Assembly: GCA_965222825.1 (NCBI GenBank)
Contig: OZ244964.1
Coordinates: 124,001-188,000 of the forward strand
Length of the DNA: 64,000 bases
Direction: 5' to 3'
Source: G965207335 sp965222825
GTDB taxonomy: Bacteria; Pseudomonadota; Gammaproteobacteria; PS1; Pseudothioglobaceae
Every line of letters begins with the position of its first letter. The first letter of the stretch is position 1. Shown here piece by piece: positions 34,239-40,037 of the stretch. The notes beneath the pieces were generated by a model, which worked only from the letters and a program-made list of their open reading frames with translations, made no database searches and was not told the origin of the DNA. Position numbers and translations under genes: made by a program.

Positions 34239-36035
34239 ATGGAACATAAAATATATAAAAAAGCACTACAAGAAATAATAATTCTAGGCAAAGGTCAAGG
34301 TTATGTCTTATATAAAGACTTAAATGACTTATTACCAAACGAATTATTAATAGAAGGGCAAATAGAAATAATTATCACTATTTTAGAAGAACTAGATATT
34401 GCGGTATCTGAGTCTGTTCCTGATGCTGATACTTTGGTAATTGAAGAAGGCGCTAAAGCACAAAGCAATAGTTCTGAGGCAACCATAGCAGCATTAGCAG
34501 CATTAGACTCAGAATTTAGTAGAACAACAGACCCAGTCAGAATATATATGCGTGAAATGGGTGTTGTCGATTTATTAGAACAAAGTGATGAGATTGTAAT
34601 AGCTAAAAAAATAGAATCAGGGGTATTCCAAATTATGCAAGGAGTTACCCAATATCCAAAATCTGCTAAAATATTCTTTAAAGCCTATCTAAGATTAGAA
34701 GAGGGTAAATGTAAAATGACTGATGTGGTTATTGGTTATCAAGGTGATGATATAAATGTAAATAATTATAAAACAATACCAACCGAAGAATACAAAGAAG
34801 ACTCTGACTTTGACCAAGAATATACGGGACCTAATGTTGATGTTATTTATGAAAAAATAATTATAATAAAAGATAAATATAATAAATATCTTAAAAATCA
34901 AGAAAAATTTGGTTACATAAACAAAAAAACTCAAACAGCATTAACAGAATTTTCTCAGGCTTTGTCTGATCTAAGAATATCACCTAAATTAGTCAATAAT
35001 ATGGTTGTAGAAGTAGATAAACAAATACTATATGTTAGAAAATTAGAAAAAATAATTTTAGATAATTGTTTAGAAGCAGGTTTAGAAAGAACTAAATTTT
35101 TTAAAAATTTTACTGGCAATGAAACTAATATAGATTGGATAAAACATATGAAATTACCAAAAGATATTAATGAAAAATTTAAACAAAAAGATATAGCCAA
35201 CAATATATATTTTGCTCAGAGAAATCTTACTATTAGGGAAGAGAAAATACAAATCCCAATAGCAAAGTTAAAGGAATTAAATAAGATTTTAAAAAAAGGT
35301 GATAGATACGCCAAGAAATATAAAAGTAAAATGATTGAGGCAAATCTAAGATTGGTTATATCTATTGCTAAAAAATATGCAAATCGTGGCTTGCAATTCT
35401 TAGATCTTATCCAAGAGGGCAATGTAGGACTTATGAAAGCGGTAGATAAATTTGAATATAGGCGTGGCTACAAATTCTCTACTTATGCTACTTGGTGGAT
35501 TAGACAAGCAATTACTAGATCAATAGCAGACCAAGCCCGCACAATTAGAATTCCTGTGCATATGATTGAAACAATTAATAAATTAAATCGCGTTCAAAGA
35601 GCACTATTACAAAAATATGGCAGAGAAGCAAAGCCCGAAGAATTATCAGAAGAAATGGATATGTCTGAGTATAAAGTTAGAAAAATATTAAAAATAGCTA
35701 AAGACCCTCTGTCTATGGAAACACCTGTTGGTGATGGAGAAGATTCTAGTATAGGGGATTTTTTAGAAGACGCTAAACTATTATCACCTCTAGAAATTGC
35801 TACTAAGGAAGGTTTAAAAGAAATTACTGATGAATTATTAAATAGTTTATCTCCTAGAGAAGCAAAAGTTTTAAAAATGCGTTTTGGTATTGGTATGAGC
35901 AATGATAATACCTTAGAAGAAGTAGGCAGACAATTTGATGTAACCAGAGAAAGAATTCGTCAAATAGAATCAAAAGCACTACATAAATTAAGGCATCCAT
36001 CAAGGGCACACAAATTAAATAGTTTTTTAGAATAA
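34239..36035 (+). CDS. rpoD: RNA polymerase sigma factor RpoD (sigma-70)
   Basis: Primary sigma factor, 598 residues from the ATG at 34239; a TTG one codon earlier is less likely. Region 1.1 is at the N-terminus (ILGKGQGYVLYKDLNDLLP). Region 1.2 is DPVRIYMREMG near 100, and a non-conserved insert runs from about 130 to 350. Region 2 (NLRLVISIAKKYANRGLQF, QEGNVGLMKAV, STYATWWIRQAITR) is near 370-430. Region 4 helix-turn-helix (LEEVGRQFDVTRERIRQIE) ends at about 585. dnaG and rpsU, its usual upstream partners, are absent. A CAU tRNA follows 7 bases after the stop. Confidence 0.97.
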   Translation: MEHKIYKKALQEIIILGKGQGYVLYKDLNDLLPNELLIEGQIEIIITILEELDIAVSESVPDADTLVIEEGAKAQSNSSEATIAALAALDSEFSRTTDPVRIYMREMGVVDLLEQSDEIVIAKKIESGVFQIMQGVTQYPKSAKIFFKAYLRLEEGKCKMTDVVIGYQGDDINVNNYKTIPTEEYKEDSDFDQEYTGPNVDVIYEKIIIIKDKYNKYLKNQEKFGYINKKTQTALTEFSQALSDLRISPKLVNNMVVEVDKQILYVRKLEKIILDNCLEAGLERTKFFKNFTGNETNIDWIKHMKLPKDINEKFKQKDIANNIYFAQRNLTIREEKIQIPIAKLKELNKILKKGDRYAKKYKSKMIEANLRLVISIAKKYANRGLQFLDLIQEGNVGLMKAVDKFEYRRGYKFSTYATWWIRQAITRSIADQARTIRIPVHMIETINKLNRVQRALLQKYGREAKPEELSEEMDMSEYKVRKILKIAKDPLSMETPVGDGEDSSIGDFLEDAKLLSPLEIATKEGLKEITDELLNSLSPREAKVLKMRFGIGMSNDNTLEEVGRQFDVTRERIRQIESKALHKLRHPSRAHKLNSFLE

Positions 36036-36042
36036 TAACTTA

Positions 36043-36119
36043 GGGCCTGTAGCTCAGCTGGTTAGAGCAGTCGACTCATAATCGATTGGTCGTAGGTTCA
36101 AGTCCTACCAGGCCCACCA
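36043..36119 (+). tRNA. tRNA-Ile2 (CAU anticodon, lysidine type likely)
   Basis: 77 bases with encoded CCA, acceptor GGGCCTG pairing with CAGGCCC, anticodon loop CTCATAA giving CAU. Two features favour the minor isoleucine tRNA over elongator Met: C4-G69 and C5-G68, which are TilS recognition pairs in E. coli, and the position right after rpoD, where E. coli has ileX. Sequence around the anticodon (CGACTCATAATCG) also equals that of ileX. Automatic tools would call it tRNA-Met. It lies 7 bases after rpoD and 3 before cysQ, so it is probably cut from a long transcript. Confidence 0.9.
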
Positions 36120-36122
36120 TAT

Positions 36123-36884
36123 ATGTTTGCTAATAATATAGTTCAGCAAGTTATAAAATTAAGCACTAAGGCAGGCGTAGAGATACTTAATTATTATAAA
36201 AAGAATATTAATTATCATACAAAAGATGATAATACTTATATAACAGAGGCTGATATATGCTCACACAATATTATTTGCGAAGGCTTAGCAAAAATAACTC
36301 CAAATATTCCAATATTATCAGAAGAATCACAAAATATACCATATAAAACAAGAAAAAAATGGCGTGAATATTGGCTTATAGACCCCTTAGATGGCACTAG
36401 AGACTTTATAAACGGCAATGATGAATTTTGTATTAGTATTAGTTATATAAAAAATAATCGTCCTATTTTTGGCTTAATTTATGCACCTACTAATAAAACA
36501 TATTTTTATGGCATAAAAAATAAAGGTGCTTTTTTGTATAAAAATTACACCACGACTAAAATAATAGCTAGTAAAAAACATACACCACTTAGAATTGTAA
36601 TTGGTAATTATTCACATAATAATAAATACTTACAAGAACACCTAGCAAAACTAGGAAAATATAATTTACAAAAAGTTGGCAGTGCATTAAAGTTTGTATA
36701 TATAGCAAATGGTAAATATGATTATTACCCTAAATTTAGTCCCTGCTCAGAATGGGATACAGCAGCTGGGGTATGTATATTAGAAGAGGCTGGGGGTAGG
36801 GTAGTTGATATTAAAGGTAAAATGTTGTATTATAATAAGTCTGATAGTTTATTAAGTGCTAATTTTATAAGCACAGGGAGATAA
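36123..36884 (+). CDS. cysQ: 3'(2'),5'-bisphosphate nucleotidase
   Basis: Inositol-monophosphatase-fold enzyme that hydrolyses 3'-phosphoadenosine 5'-phosphate, a by-product of sulfate assimilation. 253 residues (E. coli CysQ 246). The metal motif is ILSEES near residue 65, then WLIDPLDGTRDFINGNDEFCISI near residue 86 (core DPLDGTRDFI), and the C-terminal WDTAAGVCILEEAGG with YNKSDSLLSANFI. The DGTRDF and N-E-F signature is CysQ-like rather than SuhB-like. It starts 3 bases after the tRNA and its stop is immediately followed by the ATG of the MORN gene. Confidence 0.93.
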   Translation: MFANNIVQQVIKLSTKAGVEILNYYKKNINYHTKDDNTYITEADICSHNIICEGLAKITPNIPILSEESQNIPYKTRKKWREYWLIDPLDGTRDFINGNDEFCISISYIKNNRPIFGLIYAPTNKTYFYGIKNKGAFLYKNYTTTKIIASKKHTPLRIVIGNYSHNNKYLQEHLAKLGKYNLQKVGSALKFVYIANGKYDYYPKFSPCSEWDTAAGVCILEEAGGRVVDIKGKMLYYNKSDSLLSANFISTGR

Positions 36885-37355
36885 ATGCTGTATTTAAAAC
36901 AAAGTTTTGTTGCACTAATTCTAACTGCTAGTATTTGTGTAGTAAGTGCACCAGTAGATAAAATATTAGCAACAGAAGAAACAGTAGCAAATATGAAAAT
37001 AGGCTGGTATGCAAATGGCAATAAGAAATTTGCTAAAAAATATCAAAACAACAAACTACATGGTAAAACTACTTGGTGGTATATAAATGGCAAAAAATGG
37101 GCAGAAATAAACTACAATAACAACCTAAGAGAAGGCAAAACTACTTGGTGGTATGATAATGGAATGCAAAAAATAACCTCAATTTATAAAAATAATATTT
37201 TAAATGGCGATTATACAAAATATTACTATAATGGCAAAAAAATGCTTACCACAACTTATCTCAATGACAAATTATACGGCGGGTTTAAATATTGGAACAA
37301 AGACGCTAAACTAATAACAAATGCCTTATATGTAAACGGAGAAATTGTTCAATAA
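36885..37355 (+). CDS. MORN-repeat (YwqK-like) secreted protein
   Basis: 156 residues with an N-terminal signal peptide (FVALILTASICVVSAPV). Five repeats of 22-23 residues follow the pattern W-Y-x-N-G-x-K ... Y-x-N-N-x-L-x-G (for example WYINGKKWAEINYNNNLREG). These MORN/YwqK repeats form an extended beta meander; YwqK relatives are often labelled as antitoxin components, but function here is unknown. It begins with no gap after cysQ. Its stop codon (37353-37355) lies inside the end of an attC-like site, so it marks the border of the integron remnant. Confidence 0.82.
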   Translation: MLYLKQSFVALILTASICVVSAPVDKILATEETVANMKIGWYANGNKKFAKKYQNNKLHGKTTWWYINGKKWAEINYNNNLREGKTTWWYDNGMQKITSIYKNNILNGDYTKYYYNGKKMLTTTYLNDKLYGGFKYWNKDAKLITNALYVNGEIVQ

Positions 37356-37406
37356 CGCTTGAATTTAGCCAACGCGTTAGTGGTCAGATGAAGTGATTTG
37401 TTAGGC
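37350..37406 (-). repeat. attC-like site of cassette 3
   Basis: 57 bases on the minus strand: R'' GCCTAAC (37406-37400) is a perfect RYYYAAC match, and the 3' end TTCAAGCGTTATTG resembles the usual CAAGCGTTAGRY end except that R' is GTTATTG instead of GTTRRRY. An inner pair TAACGC / GCGTTA is possible. R'/R'' pairing is limited to TAAC/GTTA, so the site is degenerate. It starts 24 bases after the stop of the cassette 3 gene. Confidence 0.6.
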
Positions 37407-37430
37407 AACTTTATCCAATTTTCTTTACTC

Positions 37431-38000
37431 TTAATGAGAATGTGGACTACCACCTGTTGCCATCAACCAATGATGGGGTTGATGATGATTGCCGTATGCC
37501 ATTAACCCTATATAACCTAATCCAACAATCTTATTGACTTCTGCTGTTTTATCTGTCGTTGTAGTTAGTAGGTATTTGTTTCCCTGTTTTTGCACTCGCA
37601 TTTGCCAATTTATCTCTTTTTTTAATTGTGCTGGGTGTGCGGATAAAACTCTTTTCATAGCTTGTATAGACCTTTTGTTCGTAGGCATTATCAAAATTTC
37701 TGAACCATTTTTTATTCTATTTTGACTGATAACTTCAACATTTACAGTCATATCACGCATATCAAGTAAGTGCTCCTTTAGTGCTTCAATATTAACTTTA
37801 TCCCAATCTGTATCAGTATTAGCATTCAAATTGGCAATAACTTCTTGAATGGTGCCAAAAATATCATTACCTGCTTCAGTTAATGGCAAAGCTTGATTTT
37901 GCACAGTCATTTGTTGATGGTGTTCTATAGAATGCTCATCTGCTGCATAAACAGCAAATGCAGAAGAGAGAACCCCTGCAATAAATATTATTAATTTCAT
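37431..38000 (-). CDS. His-rich periplasmic protein, unknown function
   Basis: 189 residues, only gene of cassette 3. Signal peptide LIIFIAGVLSSAFAVYAA, then EHSIEHHQQM, PLTEAGNDIFGTIQEVIANL and TDWDKVNIEALKEHLLDMRDMTVNV. The C-terminal part has LGYIGLMAYGNHHQPHHWLMATGG and PHSH. The TDWSKVNIEALR...LIDM and MxxGxHHQxHH features occur, from memory, in a widespread uncharacterised periplasmic family; the clustered histidines suggest metal binding. ATG is preceded by AAGGAAG at the right distance and lies 48 bases after the preceding attC core, the normal arrangement for a cassette gene. Confidence 0.8.
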   Translation of the reverse strand: MKLIIFIAGVLSSAFAVYAADEHSIEHHQQMTVQNQALPLTEAGNDIFGTIQEVIANLNANTDTDWDKVNIEALKEHLLDMRDMTVNVEVISQNRIKNGSEILIMPTNKRSIQAMKRVLSAHPAQLKKEINWQMRVQKQGNKYLLTTTTDKTAEVNKIVGLGYIGLMAYGNHHQPHHWLMATGGSPHSH

Positions 38001-38047
38001 ATATTTCTTCCTTCGTTGTTAAAAATGTTTTTGAGTGAATAAAAGTT

Positions 38048-38104
38048 ATCTAACAGAGGCAGTTAAACGGCACCTGAGTTGTAGTTTAGCAGAAGTCGTT
38101 AGAC
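38048..38104 (-). repeat. attC-like site of the ORF-less cassette 2
   Basis: 57 bases on the minus strand between R'' GTCTAAC (38104-38098) and R' GTTAGAT (38054-38048). Both match consensus and pair over all seven positions with one G-T wobble. An inner TAAAC / GTTTA pair is symmetrically placed, leaving 9-base spacers and a 15-base loop, as expected for L''/L' boxes. Confidence 0.6.
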
Positions 38105-38245
38105 TTTGTTGCTAAACTTAACGAAGGCGGTCGCCTTGCGTAGCAAGGTGTCCGTTTGAACGATAGTTAGGACTCGCTCTGCGAGCCCTGAGCGTTCAAA
38201 TGTTTAACTGCCTCTGTTAGAGTCCGCTCGTAGAGCGGGCTCTAA
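38050..38245. repeat. hairpin-rich ORF-less cassette with long inverted repeat
   Basis: A perfect 19-base inverted repeat (38050-38068 and 38202-38220; arms begin CTAACAGAGG) brackets 133 bases. Inside are further hairpins: AGTTTAGCA/TGCTAAACT (38082-38119 region), CCTTGC-GTA-GCAAGG, GGACTCGC-TCT-GCGAGCCC and TTTGAACG/CGTTCAAA. No start codon opens a meaningful frame on either strand. The segment could be a non-coding cassette, a regulatory RNA or a MITE-like palindrome captured by the integron; the sequence does not decide. Confidence 0.65.
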
Positions 38246-38304
38246 CATCCAAACTAAGGGGCTGGAATGTGGTTCCCCAGTCCCTCTTGAGTGATTAGTT
38301 AGGT
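38240..38304 (-). repeat. attC site of cassette 1
   Basis: 65 bases on the minus strand from R'' ACCTAAC (38304-38298), which includes the last two codons of the HEPN-like gene, to R' GTTAGAG (38246-38240; the last base is G where the consensus wants a pyrimidine). In between are CACTCAAGAGGGACTGG and CCAGCCCCTTAGTTTGG, which pair imperfectly around a short loop. This TCAAGAGGGAC...CCCCTTAGTTTGG arrangement is typical of marine gammaproteobacterial attC sites. Confidence 0.78.
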
Positions 38305-38900
38305 TCTTCTATGGCTATAGAATTAAGGTTATTAAATGCTGGTTTATCAGGATTATATGGTATAGAACCAGAAGCAGAATCACTTCCTTCTACTACCCAA
38401 TATAAATTCCCCCCCATCTTTTTACCCACTAATTCTTTAAATTCAAAAACCTGATGAAAGGCATTATCAATATATTTTGGTGTTGCATATTCTGACCACA
38501 GTTGCATTTCTGTATTTAAATGTTCTTCCGATTTAACTCGCTCATCTTTTTCAACAAGCTTGCCGTGTGCCATTTCATTTCTAATCTTTTTTAATGTTTG
38601 TAAAGTTTTATATGGCTCTTCATTTTTGTTAATTGTAAAACTAAGTTTCTTGCTTATAATTTTCATTTTCTCCTCATACGGTTTGTGTTCATAGCGATCT
38701 TGCCAATCATCTATTTTTTTATAACCAACAACATTGATAATAGCTTCTACGGCAAACGCTAAAAATATGAGGCAACTATAACAATCAAGAATTAAGCCTT
38801 TCTTATCATCTTTACCATTATTTTTAGCCTTAATATTACGGTAGTGATAATAAGCAGTCTTTAATAAGGTGTTGTGGGGATAAATCTGGATAGACATCAT
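38295..38900 (-). CDS. HEPN-like protein, possible RNase toxin of a cassette operon
   Basis: 201 residues, second gene of cassette 1. The helical N-terminal half (LLKTAYYHYRNIKAK, GLILDCYSCLIFLAFAVEAIIN in part) ends with LKKIRNEMAHGKLV near residue 110. The RNEMAH string fits the R-x4-6-H active site of HEPN RNases, and the preceding EKMKIISKKL and P-x-L arrangement is common in HEPN-type proteins of toxin and defence systems. The C-terminal third is unrecognised. It starts 1 base after the stop of the upstream gene. Function as a toxin or defence effector is inference; a plain structural HEPN protein is possible. Confidence 0.65.
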   Translation of the reverse strand: MMSIQIYPHNTLLKTAYYHYRNIKAKNNGKDDKKGLILDCYSCLIFLAFAVEAIINVVGYKKIDDWQDRYEHKPYEEKMKIISKKLSFTINKNEEPYKTLQTLKKIRNEMAHGKLVEKDERVKSEEHLNTEMQLWSEYATPKYIDNAFHQVFEFKELVGKKMGGNLYWVVEGSDSASGSIPYNPDKPAFNNLNSIAIEEPN

Positions 38901-38901
38901 A

Positions 38902-39540
38902 TCAATACCCTAATTTTTTCTTAACATCTAGTATCATTTTATTTGCTCGTTCTGTTGCCCATTTAAAAATATCAGAACTTGATCGATTAGTAATGTTTGT
39001 GCCTGAAGATTTGAATGATTTCAACTTACCGCTTTTATCAAACTCTGCTGTGGTATTTCCTGTGGAAACTAAACACCCTAGTGTGCTGTATTCAAACTTG
39101 TATTTATTTTTTGACAATATCACTTTCTTAGCCTTATATATCGCCTCATATTTACCATCATTTTTTATCAATCCATCAGGCGTAAGACTAATTTCAATTG
39201 ATATGTTATCTAATTTATAACTCATTTCTTGATTAGGAAAGCGATGAGAATAAGAATATGGGCGATTATCATTTGGTTGGTTAACTAGCCACCGAAACTT
39301 TTTATACGGCTTAGGTGCTACGGGTAGAATAGATTGAATGTCAGGAAATTTAGGGTAAGATAATTTTGTGATACTTTTGCTTAAAACTTCATCTTCATTT
39401 TTATATTTTTTTACAAACTGGTCACATAAATCATATCCACCTTTTTGAACTATAGAAACTCCTTTATCACCAAAAGAACAACTACTCATACCTGACAAAC
39501 TCCTATATATTATATCTGCAAACGCATTTGCATATAACAA
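38902..39540 (-). CDS. unknown protein, first gene of cassette 1
   Basis: Unrecognised. 212 residues if TTG at 39540 is the start; an in-frame ATG at codon 18 (39489) gives MSSCSFGDKGVSIVQ and may be the true start. Mixed alpha/beta composition, with a tract SISLTP-like ISIEISLTPDG in the middle and a lysine-rich helical end (WATERANKMILDVKKKLGY). Three cysteines and no convincing signal peptide. Its stop is 1 base from the HEPN-like gene, so the two are very likely co-translated and could form a pair (effector with inhibitor or partner), though nothing in the sequence proves this. Confidence 0.65.
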   Translation of the reverse strand: MLYANAFADIIYRSLSGMSSCSFGDKGVSIVQKGGYDLCDQFVKKYKNEDEVLSKSITKLSYPKFPDIQSILPVAPKPYKKFRWLVNQPNDNRPYSYSHRFPNQEMSYKLDNISIEISLTPDGLIKNDGKYEAIYKAKKVILSKNKYKFEYSTLGCLVSTGNTTAEFDKSGKLKSFKSSGTNITNRSSSDIFKWATERANKMILDVKKKLGY

Positions 39541-39604
39541 GCAACTTAACTACCTCTGTTAGAGTCCGCTCGTAGAGCGGGCTCTAACTATTAGTATACA
39601 CCCT

Positions 39605-39634
39605 AATATACCATAAAATGCGGATATATGTAAA
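39605..39634 (-). promoter_or_regulatory. candidate cassette promoter (Pc-like) at the attI end
   Basis: On the minus strand TTTACA (39634-39629), an 18-base spacer and TATATT (39610-39605). Initiation near 39598 would be 10 bases before the first cassette junction and would read into cassette 1. The attI site should lie between here and the intI start; no further attI repeats were recognised in 39589-39740. Confidence 0.5.
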
Positions 39635-39740
39635 ATATTTATTTTATGTTTAGAAATATAATTTAGTCTTTATAAAATAATTAAATATATTGTATAATAA
39701 GTATTTATTATTAATTATAAATAATTATACATCCTATATT

Positions 39741-39914
39741 ATGCAAAATATAAAAGTTAACTCTGCCTTTTTAAATTTAGTATCTGCACGACTTAGGCGA
39801 TTGGATTATTCACTAAGAACTGAGCAGAGTTACCTAAATTGGATTAAACGCTACATAATATTTAATAATAAATGCCATCCTACTAAGTTAGGCAAAACAG
39901 AGATGGAAGAATAA
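39741..39914 (+). pseudogene. intI: truncated integron integrase (IntI N-terminal stub)
   Basis: 57 codons from ATG, then TAA. The segment VSARLRRLDYSLRTEQSYL and WIKRYIIFNN...HPTKLGKTEMEE matches the start of integron integrases (IntI1: YSLRTEQAY, W-x4-FI-x-F, HP, LG-x-x-EVEAFL). The core-binding domain is cut after about 45 conserved residues; the catalytic tyrosine-recombinase domain (R-H-R-Y) and the IntI-specific insert are missing. The following 120 bases, read in the same frame, contain stops and no integrase-like residues, so the rest was deleted and not merely frameshifted. A TATAAT at 39693-39698 may be its old promoter. Confidence 0.88.
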
Positions 39915-40037
39915 TTAGGCCAGAGCAAAATTAAGTTTTAAAGTAGGGCTAATTTTTGTTTCAAGCTTGTTAATAAAAGTATATTCCTGCAAACTTGTGC
40001 TATAGAAGTAGAGTTTTCTAATATAAACCTCAAAAAT

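Larger units (their letters stand above)
38204..39588. repeat. 43-base direct repeat flanking cassette 1
   Basis: Copies at 38204-38246 and 39546-39588 differ at one base of 43. Each ends with the hairpin GTTAGAGTCCGCTC-GTA-GAGCGGGCTCTAAC (14-base stem with a T-G wobble; arms given separately: GTTAGAGTCCGCTC and GAGCGGGCTCTAAC). On the minus strand each copy starts exactly at the cassette junction, so cassettes 1 and 2 share the same leader. Confidence 0.9.
37350..39914. mobile_element. relic chromosomal integron: truncated intI, attI/Pc region and three minus-strand cassettes
   Basis: The canonical integron layout is present but broken. An integron-integrase 5' stub (39741-39914, plus) faces away from cassettes read on the minus strand. 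The cassettes are delimited by core sites of the type GTTRRRY/RYYYAAC. Taking G|TT as the crossover, boundaries fall at 39588/39587, 38246/38245, 38054/38053 and 37356/37355. This gives cassettes of about 1342, 192 and 698 bases. The DNA from 38050 to 38300 is visibly richer in G+C than the surroundings, consistent with foreign origin. With no functional integrase in the window the array could only be mobilised in trans. Confidence 0.82.

Noticed and set aside
36043..36119. Elongator tRNA-Met
   Set aside because: C4-G69/C5-G68, the anticodon-arm sequence and the rpoD location fit tRNA-Ile2 better; kept as the alternative.
38050..38220. 19-base inverted repeat read as the ends of a transposon or MITE
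   Set aside because: No transposase and no target-site duplication was found, and one arm coincides with an attC R' box; an integron context explains more.
39690..39740. Upstream TTG extension of the integrase stub
   Set aside because: The added residues do not match IntI N-termini, and the ATG at 39741 aligns with the usual start.
37350..39914. CRISPR array or phage remnant
   Set aside because: No regularly spaced repeats; two near-identical repeats only, 1.3 kb apart; no phage structural genes.
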